Below, piece after piece: positions 1 to 8,317 of a stretch of 64,000 bases of DNA (position 1 is its first letter; each line of letters starts with the position of its first letter). The DNA lies in NCBI RefSeq assembly GCF_000613125.1, contig NZ_HG964497.1, positions 1,752,958 through 1,816,957 of the forward strand. The letters run 5' to 3'. The notes below the pieces were generated by a model. It worked only from the letters and a program-made list of their open reading frames with translations, was not told the origin of the DNA and searched no databases. Position numbers and translations under genes: made by a program. The DNA comes from Bacillus sp. EB01 (lineage in GTDB: Bacteria; Bacillota; Bacilli; Bacillales; Cytobacillaceae).

Positions 1-62
1 AATTAAAGCTACTGGATGTTGGTGGTGCTACTTTTTCCCAGGTCTATAATATATTAAAATAG
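1..62 (+). other. 3' end of an upstream gene, truncated by the window edge
   Basis: Two frames are open to the edge. One ends at 47-49 and reads as a short Cys/aromatic-rich tail (ATGCWWCYFFPGL). The other ends at 60-62 (DVGGATFSQVYNILK). The first looks like the core of a ribosomally made modified peptide, which would fit a terminator followed by a maturation protease gene. The second looks like an ordinary protein tail. The sequence alone does not decide between them. Confidence 0.3.
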
Positions 63-63
63 A

Positions 64-98
64 AGGATGCAAGAGTGAGGTGCTTGCGTCCTTTTTTA
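64..98 (+). terminator. intrinsic terminator before the M50 peptidase gene
   Basis: A nine-base-pair stem pairs 65-73 with 83-91, has a nine-base loop and is followed by six T. It lies between the truncated upstream gene and the peptidase gene at 131, with no obvious promoter between. Partial read-through could set the ratio of the two products. Confidence 0.8.
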
Positions 99-130
99 AT
101 TTTTTAAATTTTAGCTTTTGGAGTGAAAAA

Positions 131-1312
131 ATGCACAACTTGTCTAAGCAATCAATAATAAAAGTAGTCCCAAATAAAACACGTAAAGATAAGAGAAATT
201 ATATTGTTGAAGATTGCAATACAGGAGAATACTATGAATTTCCGAAAGCTGCCATAACTTCCTTGGAGTTGCTTAAAAAAGGGTACACCCTTGTTGATGC
301 TGAGATAGAGCTTAAAAAGCAATTTCCACACGAAGAAATTGATATGATTGATTTTGTAGAACAACTTTTGGAAATGAACCTTGTTGAGGAAATTGATGGT
401 ATTAGTATAGCCAAAGCCCAAAATTATGATAAAGTGAACGGATTCATGTGGGTACCACAAAAATTAGGAAAGTTCGCATTTAACAAGCTTATGTATTTAC
501 TCTATTCTATATTATTTCTCATATGTCTTTCTATTTTCTTGCTTTCACCCGATATGCTCCCTCATTATAAAGACATATTTATTTTGGAAAGCCTATCAGG
601 AAATATATTGTTATGGTTGGGGATTTCTATAGTTCTGCTTATCATTCATGAACTAGGCCATATACTTGCGATTAGAGCGTTCAATTTATCGACCAGGTTA
701 GAAATTGGTAACCGGCTTATGATACCTGTTTTAGAAACTGATATGTCACAGGCTTGGGGCCTTCCTCCCAAAGAGAGAAACGTTCTTTATCTTGCGGGAT
801 TCTCCTTTGATGTTCTAATGCTGACTTTAGCCATATTTGTACAGATATTTTTTGTGGAAAGCCATCCAATTCTACTTGGGATATGCAGATATGTTGTTTT
901 GGATGTTGTTTTAAGAACAGTTTTTCAATGCTGCGTTTATATGAAGACAGATTTTTATTACCTGATAGAAAATAATACAGGTTGTTATAATCTTATGGAA
1001 AATACATTGAAACTACTAAAGTCCATTTTTTCAAAAGAAACCGCAAATGGAACTGAAACCATATATCAAAAAGAAAAGGGAACGCTATATATCTACTCAG
1101 TTATGTACGTGGTAGGGGTAGTCATAACCATAGTAGTGTTCTTGGTTTTTTTCATACCTCAAATCCTTTATATTTCTAAAATGATAGTTTCACTATATAA
1201 AGGTACGGGTTCTTTTTTTGACACTTTTGTTCTATTAATTCCTCTTACTGTAGGAATGAGCCTAGTCTTATATTCACTTAAAAAGAAAAAACGAAATATA
1301 TTAAACTCATAG
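131..1312 (+). CDS. PqqD-like/M50 membrane metallopeptidase, probable peptide maturation protein
   Basis: The protein is about 393 residues. Residues ~10-90 resemble a PqqD-like (RiPP recognition element) winged-helix domain. They are followed by hydrophobic segments and a site-2-protease-type zinc motif HELGH at residues 173-177, then more membrane segments. Such proteins, for example YydH of the yydFGHIJ peptide operon, are annotated as putative peptide zinc metalloproteases and sit in RiPP clusters. ATG 131 is preferred over an upstream GTG at 80 because GGAG lies about eight bases before it and position 80 falls inside the terminator. The gene is much more AT-rich than its right-hand neighbours (13 G+C of 60 in 481-540), which suggests acquired DNA. 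No transporter or radical-SAM gene follows, so the cluster probably lies to the left. Role in peptide maturation is inferred. Confidence 0.75.
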   Translation: MHNLSKQSIIKVVPNKTRKDKRNYIVEDCNTGEYYEFPKAAITSLELLKKGYTLVDAEIELKKQFPHEEIDMIDFVEQLLEMNLVEEIDGISIAKAQNYDKVNGFMWVPQKLGKFAFNKLMYLLYSILFLICLSIFLLSPDMLPHYKDIFILESLSGNILLWLGISIVLLIIHELGHILAIRAFNLSTRLEIGNRLMIPVLETDMSQAWGLPPKERNVLYLAGFSFDVLMLTLAIFVQIFFVESHPILLGICRYVVLDVVLRTVFQCCVYMKTDFYYLIENNTGCYNLMENTLKLLKSIFSKETANGTETIYQKEKGTLYIYSVMYVVGVVITIVVFLVFFIPQILYISKMIVSLYKGTGSFFDTFVLLIPLTVGMSLVLYSLKKKKRNILNS

Positions 1313-1596
1313 GACTAACTAAGAAGAGTAACTATTTGGAAAGGAAAAATTCTTGCAAGAAGCTGTTATAGCAAGCCGTCACAATTGAAAAAAAGTCTGG
1401 ATTGGTGGTCAAGCTGTCAATCATCCAGAATTGCCTGTAGGAGATTCGGTGTATCATCGTCTGCAACAAAGGTTGTTCCTTGAATGAGGTAGCTGCGGGA
1501 ATTTTGGCTAATGTAAAAAAACAGTAGAAATATAGAAAAGCAGCTTCCGGAAATTTTGCCTTTGGGCGGATGGACGGAGGCTGTTTTTTGTGGAAC
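1313..1596. other. intergenic stretch without a convincing gene
   Basis: Short open stretches occur in several frames but all are interrupted, and none has a ribosome binding site or a recognisable product. It may be the scar between the AT-rich left segment and the respiratory operon. Confidence 0.4.
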
Positions 1597-1633
1597 GCCA
1601 TTCGGAGAAATTTAAATCCGAATGGCTATTTTT
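1597..1633 (+). terminator. intrinsic terminator
   Basis: A perfect ten-base-pair inverted repeat (GCCATTCGGA with TCCGAATGGC) is followed by TATTTTT. It separates the left segment from the respiratory operon. Confidence 0.75.
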
Positions 1634-1683
1634 GCTTAATTGTGAGCTTTGTGTCTAAAGTTTGTCAAATCGAGCTGAACTAG

Positions 1684-1766
1684 GGGGATTTTCCCCAAAG
1701 GATAGGGGAAATCCCTGATACAGGAAGGGAGAGGTTTTTCCTTACAATAAAACTATCATATAAGAG
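1684..1766 (+). promoter_or_regulatory. candidate operator and promoter of the molybdoenzyme operon
   Basis: An imperfect dyad (GGGATTTTCCCC at 1685-1696 with GGGGAAATCCC at 1705-1715) lies upstream of a -10-like TATCAT at 1754-1759 that has no good -35. The dyad centre is about 66 bases before the likely start point, which is where a response-regulator activator such as an NreC/NarL protein could bind. The operon itself encodes such a regulator at 7649. The regulator assignment is inference. Confidence 0.4.
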
Positions 1767-1792
1767 AGTGTTATTTCGAGGAGGAATTCTCA

Positions 1793-2875
1793 ATGCAGGC
1801 AAATCTTGAAACGGCAAAAAAGCCAGGTAAATCGGTAAGCGATGCGTTCGCATCACATTTTGCCAAGTCCATGTTCTTAACAGTTAGTGGAATCGTTATC
1901 CTTTCATTTATTGCAACCCGGATGTTCACCCATGTTGACTTGAACCTTTATGGATATATGGTAGGCACAATTGTTTTTCTAGGAGGCTTCTTTTACCGGT
2001 TTATCTCCTGGGGAGAGCGCCCGCCTACTAAGGTTTTTATTAAAAAAGGGTTAAAGCTCATATTCAGGAAATCAACTCCTAAAACAGCGACAGAACAGCT
2101 GGTTACATATCGGTTCATCTGGAACCGCGGCCTGTACCGCTGGACACAGCACATCATGATGGGCTGGGGCTGCGTGCTCGCGCTTATGGTTACATTTCCA
2201 CTCGTGTTTGGCTGGATGTACTTCACGATGGCACACAATGGCATGTACACCATCGTTTTTATGGGAATTAACTTAATGACAGTACCTGCTGACGGCTTTA
2301 TCGCTTTCTTGTCTTATAATGCATTGAATATCTCAGCAATCATGGTGATCACTGGTGTATGTATGGCGCTGTACCGCCGTTTGAAAAATATGCAGGCAAG
2401 GGCGGAGCAGACATTCATGTATGATTTCATGCCGCTTTATCTGCTGCTTTTCGTCTCGATAACTGGCCTGGCTTTGACATTCATCAATGTCCTCCTGCAC
2501 GGCTTTGGCCACCAGGCAATGTCCCTGATTCATCAGTATTCAGTTATTGTGACACTGATTTATATGCCATTTGGCAAATTGGCGCATATCCCATTCCGCC
2601 CTATGAGTGTTCTAGCTCGAAACTATCGTGAACATTACAGTGAACAGGCGATGAAAGAATGTAAGGTGTGCGGAACCGAATTTGTTTCAGTTGAACAATC
2701 AAACGATGTTATAGATGTACTCGGAGTAAACAAAATGGAATTTGCGTCCCAGGAAGGCTATCACCTCGCCGAGCTATGCCTGCCTTGCCGCCGCAAATAC
2801 CGGATCGCACAATTCTCAGGAATTGCGACACATCAAGTGAAAGTCAAGGAGGCCAACCAGAATGCAAAAGGTTGA
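1793..2875 (+). CDS. polytopic b-type cytochrome-like membrane anchor with C-terminal Cys4 motif
   Basis: The protein is 360 residues with about seven hydrophobic segments between residues ~25 and 280. Several histidines lie in or beside them, and the segment ending in FGKLAHIPFRP recalls the haem-binding NarI/DsrM/HdrE type of quinol-oxidising subunit. A cytoplasmic tail carries two CxxC pairs (CKVCG and CLPCR), probably binding zinc or an Fe-S centre. It is the first gene of the operon and overlaps the catalytic subunit by 14 bases, so it most likely passes electrons from menaquinol to that enzyme. Start ATG 1793 follows GAGGAGGAATT. The family is not one I can name exactly; haem binding is inferred from histidine placement and context. 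Confidence 0.65.
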   Translation: MQANLETAKKPGKSVSDAFASHFAKSMFLTVSGIVILSFIATRMFTHVDLNLYGYMVGTIVFLGGFFYRFISWGERPPTKVFIKKGLKLIFRKSTPKTATEQLVTYRFIWNRGLYRWTQHIMMGWGCVLALMVTFPLVFGWMYFTMAHNGMYTIVFMGINLMTVPADGFIAFLSYNALNISAIMVITGVCMALYRRLKNMQARAEQTFMYDFMPLYLLLFVSITGLALTFINVLLHGFGHQAMSLIHQYSVIVTLIYMPFGKLAHIPFRPMSVLARNYREHYSEQAMKECKVCGTEFVSVEQSNDVIDVLGVNKMEFASQEGYHLAELCLPCRRKYRIAQFSGIATHQVKVKEANQNAKG

Positions 2876-5075
2876 GTTCAGGAACGAACGCGATAAATAT
2901 TTCAAAGAAGTAGAAAATGTCATTCATCCAAATGAAACCCTCGTTCCGACACATTGCAGCTACTGTGCGATGCAATGCGGGATGAATCTTCGCGTTAATA
3001 CTGCAACGAATAAGATTATCGGGGTTGAGCCTCGCTACGACTGGCCAGTCACACTTGGAAAAATGTGCCCGAAAGGCGTAACTGCATACCAGCAGGTTAA
3101 CCACCAGGACCGGATCCTGAAGCCGCTAATCAGGGATGATAAATCCTTGAAGGGTACAAAAGAAGGGTTCCGGGAAGCGACATGGGATGAAGCGTATGAC
3201 CTGATTGTTACTAACTTTAAGAAGCTTCAGGCGGAATATGGTAAAGACAGCGTGTCTGTATATGGCGGCGTGTCGATGACGAATGAAAAGTGCTACCTGA
3301 CAGGGAAATTTGCCCGTGTCGGCCTGCAGACCAGATATATTGATTATAATGGCCGCTTTTGTATGTCAAGCGCGGCTGGCGGCTTGAATCGTTCTTTGGG
3401 AATCGACCGCGGCTCTACTGTACCTTGGACTGATGTCCACGAAACTGACTTATTGTTTATCGCTGGAAGCAACACGGCAGAGTGCCACCCGACTTCCATG
3501 TTCCGCGTCTGGAATGTACAGGAACGCGGCGGCTACCTGATCATTGCCGACCCGCGGGAAACGCCAATTGCAAGACGGGCTGATGTACACCTTGATCTAA
3601 GGCCTGGAACTGACCTTGCCCTTGCAAATGGTATTGTAAATCTGCTCATCCAAAATGGCTATGCTGATATTGATTTTGTAAATAACCATACGAATGGTTT
3701 TGAAGAGCTTAAAGAACTTGTTAAAGAGTTCACTCCAGAATTTACAAGTGCGATAACGGGCGTTGCACCCGAGAAAATTATTAAGGCAGCTGAGCTGTTC
3801 GGGAAAGCCCCAAATGCAATTGTTATGTTCGCACGCGGTATTGAGCAGCAGAAAAAAGGCGTTGATAACGTATCCGCTTATGTAAATATGTCGTTGGTTA
3901 CTGGTAAAATTGGCCGGCCTAAAGCAGGGGTTGCCACAATCACCGGACAAGGTAACGGACAGGGCGGCCGCGAGCATGGGCAAAAGGCTGACGCACTTCC
4001 AGGCTACCGGAAGCTTGCATACCCGGAACATGTTAAAGAAGTAGCGGAGGTTTGGGGGATTGCACCTGAGGAAATGCCTTTACCAGGTGTATCCGCATAT
4101 GAAATGTTCGAGCTGATGGAACAAAAGACAATTCGTGCCTTGTATCTGCTCTGCTCAAATCCAGCGGTATCGGCACCAAATCTGAACTATGTAAGAGAAC
4201 AAATGAAGAATCTTGATTTTATGGTCTGTGTTGATTTCTATATGTCTGAATCAGCCGAAATTGCGGATGTTATCCTGCCAACTACTACTTGGGCCGAAGA
4301 TGAAGGAACAACAACGAATGTAGAAGGACGGATCATTAAGATCAACCAGGCTCAGAAACCGCTTGGCGAATCCAAGCCAGACTGGAAAATTCAGGTTGAA
4401 ATTGCAGAACGGATGGGCCGGGGTGAGTATTTCTCTCATTTGAAAACACCGCTGGATATCTTTAATGAACTTCGCCGAGCTTCAAAAGGCGGAATAGCGG
4501 ATTATTCCGGTGTTACATGGGAAAAGATTGATAAACAGGACGGCGTCTTCTGGCCTTGTAAGAGCGAAGATGATCCAGGAACACCGCATTTGTTCCTCGA
4601 CAAGAAGTTTTATCATCCAGATGGAAAAGCAAAACTATTTGCTCTTCCCTATACACCGCCGGCAGAGGAGCCTGATACTGAGTTCCCGCTCCGCCTGACA
4701 ACTGGCCGTGTAGTCTATCACTATCTATCAGGCAACCAGACTCGCAGAATTCAATTCTTGCATGATATGTGTCCCGAGCCTTTCGTAGAGGTTCATCCGG
4801 AAACTGCTGCGAAGTACGGCATTGAACACGAAGAAAGAGTGCGCCTGTATACACGCCGAGGTGAGGCGGAGTATCCAGTGAAAATTACCGAAGCAATTAG
4901 GGAAGATACTGTATTCGTCCCGTATTCATGGGGACATGAAAAGTCAATCAACCTGCTGACAATACCGGCACTGGACCCAATCAGCCGGATGCCTGAATTC
5001 AAGGCATGCGCTGCCCAGATTGAAAAATTTGGTGCACGGAATGAAAAACGTTTAGTGGAGAAGGTGCAATCATGA
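2862..5075 (+). CDS. molybdopterin oxidoreductase, Nas/Nap type, probable nitrate reductase catalytic subunit
   Basis: The protein is 737 residues, of the Mo-bisMGD/[4Fe-4S] class. The N-terminal cluster motif is Cys32, Cys35, Cys39 and Cys69. Cys167 in RFCMSSAAGG is the probable molybdenum ligand, as in NapA and NasC enzymes. GNGQGGREHGQKADALPGYR is the pterin-loop signature of assimilatory-type nitrate reductases. The C-terminal ~110 residues form the molydopterin dinucleotide-binding barrel. There is no Tat signal, so the enzyme should stay in the cytoplasm. ATG 2862 has a good AAGGAGG. Neighbouring ferredoxin, Rieske and cytochrome genes imply a membrane-linked electron supply rather than the usual NasB flavoprotein. 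Nitrate is the best guess for substrate because an NreA-like sensor lies downstream; another oxyanion is possible. Confidence 0.85.
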   Translation: MQKVEFRNERDKYFKEVENVIHPNETLVPTHCSYCAMQCGMNLRVNTATNKIIGVEPRYDWPVTLGKMCPKGVTAYQQVNHQDRILKPLIRDDKSLKGTKEGFREATWDEAYDLIVTNFKKLQAEYGKDSVSVYGGVSMTNEKCYLTGKFARVGLQTRYIDYNGRFCMSSAAGGLNRSLGIDRGSTVPWTDVHETDLLFIAGSNTAECHPTSMFRVWNVQERGGYLIIADPRETPIARRADVHLDLRPGTDLALANGIVNLLIQNGYADIDFVNNHTNGFEELKELVKEFTPEFTSAITGVAPEKIIKAAELFGKAPNAIVMFARGIEQQKKGVDNVSAYVNMSLVTGKIGRPKAGVATITGQGNGQGGREHGQKADALPGYRKLAYPEHVKEVAEVWGIAPEEMPLPGVSAYEMFELMEQKTIRALYLLCSNPAVSAPNLNYVREQMKNLDFMVCVDFYMSESAEIADVILPTTTWAEDEGTTTNVEGRIIKINQAQKPLGESKPDWKIQVEIAERMGRGEYFSHLKTPLDIFNELRRASKGGIADYSGVTWEKIDKQDGVFWPCKSEDDPGTPHLFLDKKFYHPDGKAKLFALPYTPPAEEPDTEFPLRLTTGRVVYHYLSGNQTRRIQFLHDMCPEPFVEVHPETAAKYGIEHEERVRLYTRRGEAEYPVKITEAIREDTVFVPYSWGHEKSINLLTIPALDPISRMPEFKACAAQIEKFGARNEKRLVEKVQS

Positions 5076-5635
5076 ACAAGAGGTTGTATATAGAACTCGA
5101 AAACTGTATAGGATGCCGCTCATGTCTGGCTGCCTGCACACAGTGCGGCGGGCATGAGGAGCGGAACAGGAACTACGTTTATGACGTAAATCCGCTTGTT
5201 AACCGGCAAACCATGCCTCTGATGTGCCTTCACTGTGAGAACCCGGCATGTGCAAGAAGCTGTCCAGCCCAGGCAATTCAGATTCATGAAACAGGCGCCG
5301 TCCTGTCAGCGCTTGTTGAAAAGTGCATTGGCTGTCAAAACTGTACAATCGCCTGCCCATACGGTATTCCTAAGTTTGATACCGAGCAAAACTTAATGTA
5401 TAAATGCGATCTTTGTATCGACCGCTCGAAGGATGGCATTCCCCCAATGTGTGCGAGTGTGTGCCCGACAAATACTTTGCAATGGCTGACGGATGAAGAG
5501 ATCGATGCAAAAAGAGAGCAATTCAATCTGGATAACGGCGGCAAGTGGGTAACAAGCCTTCCATATCTGGAGGGAGAAACAAATGTTAAAGTCAACCTGC
5601 CGGGTATCCTGCAGGGTGTAACGAAACTGTTTTAG
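5072..5635 (+). CDS. four-cluster ferredoxin-type electron-transfer subunit (DmsB/NrfC-like)
   Basis: The protein is 187 residues with four cysteine groups: CIGCRSCLAAC, CLHCENPACARSC, CIGCQNCTIAC and CDLCIDRSKDGIPPMC. This is the standard pattern of beta subunits that wire molybdoenzymes to a membrane anchor. There is no signal peptide, matching the cytoplasmic catalytic subunit. The ATG overlaps the stop of the preceding gene (ATGA), so the two are translationally coupled. It should carry electrons from the membrane cytochrome to the molybdenum subunit. Confidence 0.88.
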   Translation: MNKRLYIELENCIGCRSCLAACTQCGGHEERNRNYVYDVNPLVNRQTMPLMCLHCENPACARSCPAQAIQIHETGAVLSALVEKCIGCQNCTIACPYGIPKFDTEQNLMYKCDLCIDRSKDGIPPMCASVCPTNTLQWLTDEEIDAKREQFNLDNGGKWVTSLPYLEGETNVKVNLPGILQGVTKLF

Positions 5636-5646
5636 GAGGGATTGGC

Positions 5647-6171
5647 ATGTCAGAGAAAAATAATAAAATCCCGTTCGAAGAAGATAACTATACCCATAAT
5701 ATTAACCGCAACAACGAGCGGAAGCTGGACCGCCGCGGCTTTATGAAGACTCTTGTCGGAGCGGCGGGCGTTTTCGCGGTTTCCTCCCTGCCGTGGGGAG
5801 TAATGGCTGCAAAGGAATTGGCTGGGCTTGGGGAAAAGGAATACCCGCGCCAAAAAATTGCCAACCTGGATTCAGTCGCTATTGGCGATGCTGTTGAATT
5901 CCACTATCCCGGTGAGCATGACAGTGCGATTATGATCAGGCTCTCGGAGAAAAAATTTGTAGCTTATCAGAATGCATGTACACATCTTCGCTGCCCGGTT
6001 TTCTGGGATAAGAAAGAAAATGATTTGCTTTGCCCATGCCACCATGGCAAATTTGATGTAGAAACCGGTGCGCCAACAGCGGGTCCGCCTAGAAGACCGC
6101 TTCCGGAGATTTTTGTGAAGGTCGATAAAGGTGGCATTTATGCAACAGGGGTGAAACGCTATGAAGCCTAG
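5647..6171 (+). CDS. Rieske [2Fe-2S] protein with Tat signal/anchor
   Basis: The protein is 174 residues. Arg29-Arg30 followed by a hydrophobic run to about residue 54 is a twin-arginine signal or uncleaved anchor. The Rieske ligands are Cys111/His113 and Cys129/His132, with Cys116 and Cys131 placed for the stabilising disulfide. It resembles the Rieske subunit of cytochrome bc complexes. Being exported, it would sit on the outside of the membrane, opposite the catalytic subunit, and could take electrons from quinol oxidised by the cytochrome-like first gene. GGAGG lies about five bases before the ATG. Its exact role in this complex is inference. Confidence 0.85.
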   Translation: MSEKNNKIPFEEDNYTHNINRNNERKLDRRGFMKTLVGAAGVFAVSSLPWGVMAAKELAGLGEKEYPRQKIANLDSVAIGDAVEFHYPGEHDSAIMIRLSEKKFVAYQNACTHLRCPVFWDKKENDLLCPCHHGKFDVETGAPTAGPPRRPLPEIFVKVDKGGIYATGVKRYEA

Positions 6172-6361
6172 CAAAGTGTATTTCTTCATCCTATGTGCAA
6201 TATTAATGCTGAACATTATTTGCACCCACTTCATGATCCAGCAGTACTTTTTCGAGAATTATGCCACCTCTTTAATCTTTGGGACATTGAATGTTCTGCT
6301 ATTCCCGGTTGCCTTTTATGTGTATAAACGGGACCGCAAGCTGGAGCGTGAAGGGAAATGA
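6161..6361 (+). CDS. small membrane protein of the molybdoenzyme operon
   Basis: The protein is 66 residues with two hydrophobic segments (about 5-23 and 30-52) and a charged C-terminus. It overlaps the end of the Rieske gene by 11 bases and the next gene by ATGA, so it belongs to the same transcript. No family is recognised. It may be an accessory membrane subunit stabilising the cytochrome or Rieske protein. Confidence 0.65.
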   Translation: MKPSKVYFFILCAILMLNIICTHFMIQQYFFENYATSLIFGTLNVLLFPVAFYVYKRDRKLEREGK

Positions 6362-6675
6362 TGAACAGCGAAACGTACATCGACTTCATTTTTGCGAAAA
6401 AACATGAAGGCGGAGGATTTACTCCTGAAATCGATTCATTGCTGAAGGAGCTTTTCCCTGGTAAACGGCTTTCCTGGTATCTTGAGGAGAAGGTATCTGA
6501 AGGTGCGGATGTCGTCATTGCTGAACTTAAGGGAATGAGCCCGTTCCAGAGCGAAGATGAAGCGATTGAGTTCATAGAAACTAATGCTCAGGACGTTTTC
6601 TGGGAGTACCTGCAGGGTTATAAAATTTTCATCTACCCGAACAAGAGAGGGTGCAATAGCTGTGGAACCCACTAA
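6358..6675 (+). CDS. uncharacterised 105-residue operon protein with C-terminal CNSCGTH
   Basis: This is a soluble, acidic protein of 105 residues with no recognised domain. The last residues include a CxxC followed by His, which could bind a metal. It starts at the ATGA overlap with the small membrane protein, and its end overlaps the next start by 14 bases. A role as maturation or assembly factor would fit its place between structural and regulatory genes, but nothing in the sequence proves it. Confidence 0.6.
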   Translation: MMNSETYIDFIFAKKHEGGGFTPEIDSLLKELFPGKRLSWYLEEKVSEGADVVIAELKGMSPFQSEDEAIEFIETNAQDVFWEYLQGYKIFIYPNKRGCNSCGTH

Positions 6676-6931
6676 GCTAAAAGAATTAAAACGTTTTGAG
6701 GGGCAGAATGTCGAGCTTGCCATAAAGGATTCAGAAGGTGAACAAGCCCCTGCAATCCGGAAGACGATTAAATATGTATTAATGTGTCCGGATGGCACGC
6801 ATGTCCGGTTTTATTTTGACTCAAATAAGTTCCTTGCCATCCCTCTCTCAAGTGAGTTTGGAGGCAGCGAGGATAAGCTGACAGCCTATGACGCGGACAG
6901 CTCGCTGTTTTATGTAGTCCAGAAGGTATAG
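6662..6931 (+). CDS. uncharacterised 89-residue operon protein
   Basis: The reading frame is open from 6584, but GTG 6662 is preferred: GAGAGGG lies about eight bases before it, and the overlap with the previous gene then shrinks to 14 bases. The protein is a small, beta-rich-looking soluble polypeptide of no recognised family. It lies directly before the sensory genes and should be co-transcribed with the enzyme genes. Confidence 0.6.
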   Translation: MEPTKLKELKRFEGQNVELAIKDSEGEQAPAIRKTIKYVLMCPDGTHVRFYFDSNKFLAIPLSSEFGGSEDKLTAYDADSSLFYVVQKV

Positions 6932-6951
6932 ATGCACAATTAGGAGGAAGC

Positions 6952-7611
6952 ATGATGGAGCTTTTAACTGGAAGCAAGGAAATCAGCTCATATATCATTC
7001 AGGCGCAGGAGGCGGAGCTTAAGCGAATCGCTCTGGATCTTCATGAAGGTGTCGGCCAAAACCTTTATAGTGTTTTTAATGGTCTGCAGCTGATCCAAAA
7101 TGCTGTCCAGGAACCATCGATGAAGGCGTATGTGAAGGAAATGGCCCAGCTGATGGAAAAAACCATCCAGGAAATCCGGCTGCTGTCTGTTGAACTGCAT
7201 CCGCCGACATTGGGTACACTGGGCCTTGTCCCGGCAATTAAAAGCTACATCAAACTCTATACATCCACATTTGGAATCCTCGTCAATATAGTCACAGAAG
7301 GGGAGGAAAAGCCAATCTCGGAAAAAGGCGGGATTGCCGTTTTTCGTGTCTGTCAGGAAGCCCTTGCTAACATTGCCCAATACGCGGACACATGCCAGGT
7401 GGAACTAAGGGTGAACTGCAAAGCTGAGGAGCTTCGAGTTGAGATTCTCGATTTTGGCAAAGGGTTTGAGCTTGAAGGTGATGTACTCTCCGCCAAGATG
7501 TCAGGCCTCGCCGCTATGAAGGAAAGGATGCTTTTGGCTGGCGGTGACTGCACGATATCCTCTACAATAGGGGAAGGTACAAGGATAGAATTGACTTTGC
7601 CTATTTTCTAA
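6952..7611 (+). CDS. soluble histidine kinase core without sensor domain (NreB/NarX family)
   Basis: The protein is 219 residues. It begins almost directly with a HisKA_3 dimerisation helix containing the phospho-acceptor in LDLHEGVGQNLYS (about residue 32), followed by the EALANIAQYAD N-box and a glycine-rich ATP lid (DFGKGFELEG). No transmembrane or PAS domain is present. It lies 37 bases before the response regulator gene at 7649. AGGAGG precedes tandem ATGs at 6952 and 6955. It may receive its signal from another protein, for example the GAF protein or the second kinase at 8789. Confidence 0.8.
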   Translation: MMELLTGSKEISSYIIQAQEAELKRIALDLHEGVGQNLYSVFNGLQLIQNAVQEPSMKAYVKEMAQLMEKTIQEIRLLSVELHPPTLGTLGLVPAIKSYIKLYTSTFGILVNIVTEGEEKPISEKGGIAVFRVCQEALANIAQYADTCQVELRVNCKAEELRVEILDFGKGFELEGDVLSAKMSGLAAMKERMLLAGGDCTISSTIGEGTRIELTLPIF

Positions 7612-7648
7612 AGCAGCATATCGTTTAAGAGATAAAGGGGAGTTTGTC

Positions 7649-8302
7649 TTGATAAAAATCCTGCTAGTAGATGACCATGCTGTTGTAAGAATGGGACTTT
7701 CCATGCTCCTGAATTCTCATCCCGATATGACAGTAGTCGGGGAAGCGTCCGAAGGGAATGAAGGAATCAGGAAAGCGCTGGAACTCAAACCCCATGTTAT
7801 TATCATGGACTTGAGTATGCCTCATGGCAAGGACGGGTTATCGGCGACAACCGAGCTAAAGAAGCTAATGCCAGAGGTAAACATCCTGGTTCTGACCATG
7901 CATGATGATGAGGAGTACTTGTTTAGGGCGATTCAGGCCGGAGCATCGGGCTGTATTTTAAAAAGTGCACCTCATGATGAACTGCAGGGTGCTATACAAT
8001 CCGTTGCGAATGGCGAGGCATATCTCCATCCTGCCGCAACCAAACGGCTGATGGAAGAATATATGGGTGCCGTTAAGCAGGGAAGTACAGATACATTGAA
8101 TTTATTGTCCGATCGGGAAAAAGAAGTACTAACTTTCATTGCCAAAGGATTTTCTAATAAGGAAATTGCCGAGCAGCTTGTGATCTCTGTCAAAACAGTT
8201 GAAACTCATAAGGGAAAAGTCATGGAGAAGTTAAGCTTAAAAACCAGGCCTGAACTTGTTCAGTATGCAATAAAAAAAGGGCTGTTGGGATACGGACTGT
8301 GA
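7649..8302 (+). CDS. NarL/FixJ-family response regulator (NreC-like)
   Basis: The protein is 217 residues: a receiver domain (residues ~3-120; DDH acidic pocket and an IIMDLSMP phospho-acceptor segment) and a LuxR-type helix-turn-helix (LSDREKEVLTFIAKGFSNKEIAEQL...VETHK). It starts at TTG 7649 after AAAGGGGAG. It is flanked by two HisKA_3 kinases and an NreA-like GAF protein, so it is the probable nitrate/oxygen-responsive activator of the upstream operon, possibly acting on the dyad near 1684-1715. Confidence 0.88.
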   Translation: MIKILLVDDHAVVRMGLSMLLNSHPDMTVVGEASEGNEGIRKALELKPHVIIMDLSMPHGKDGLSATTELKKLMPEVNILVLTMHDDEEYLFRAIQAGASGCILKSAPHDELQGAIQSVANGEAYLHPAATKRLMEEYMGAVKQGSTDTLNLLSDREKEVLTFIAKGFSNKEIAEQLVISVKTVETHKGKVMEKLSLKTRPELVQYAIKKGLLGYGL

Positions 8303-8317
8303 GAGGAGTAGACCGGC

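Noticed and set aside
1332-1601. 89-residue minus-strand frame
   Set aside because: No ribosome binding site or recognisable product, and it runs into the terminator at 1597.
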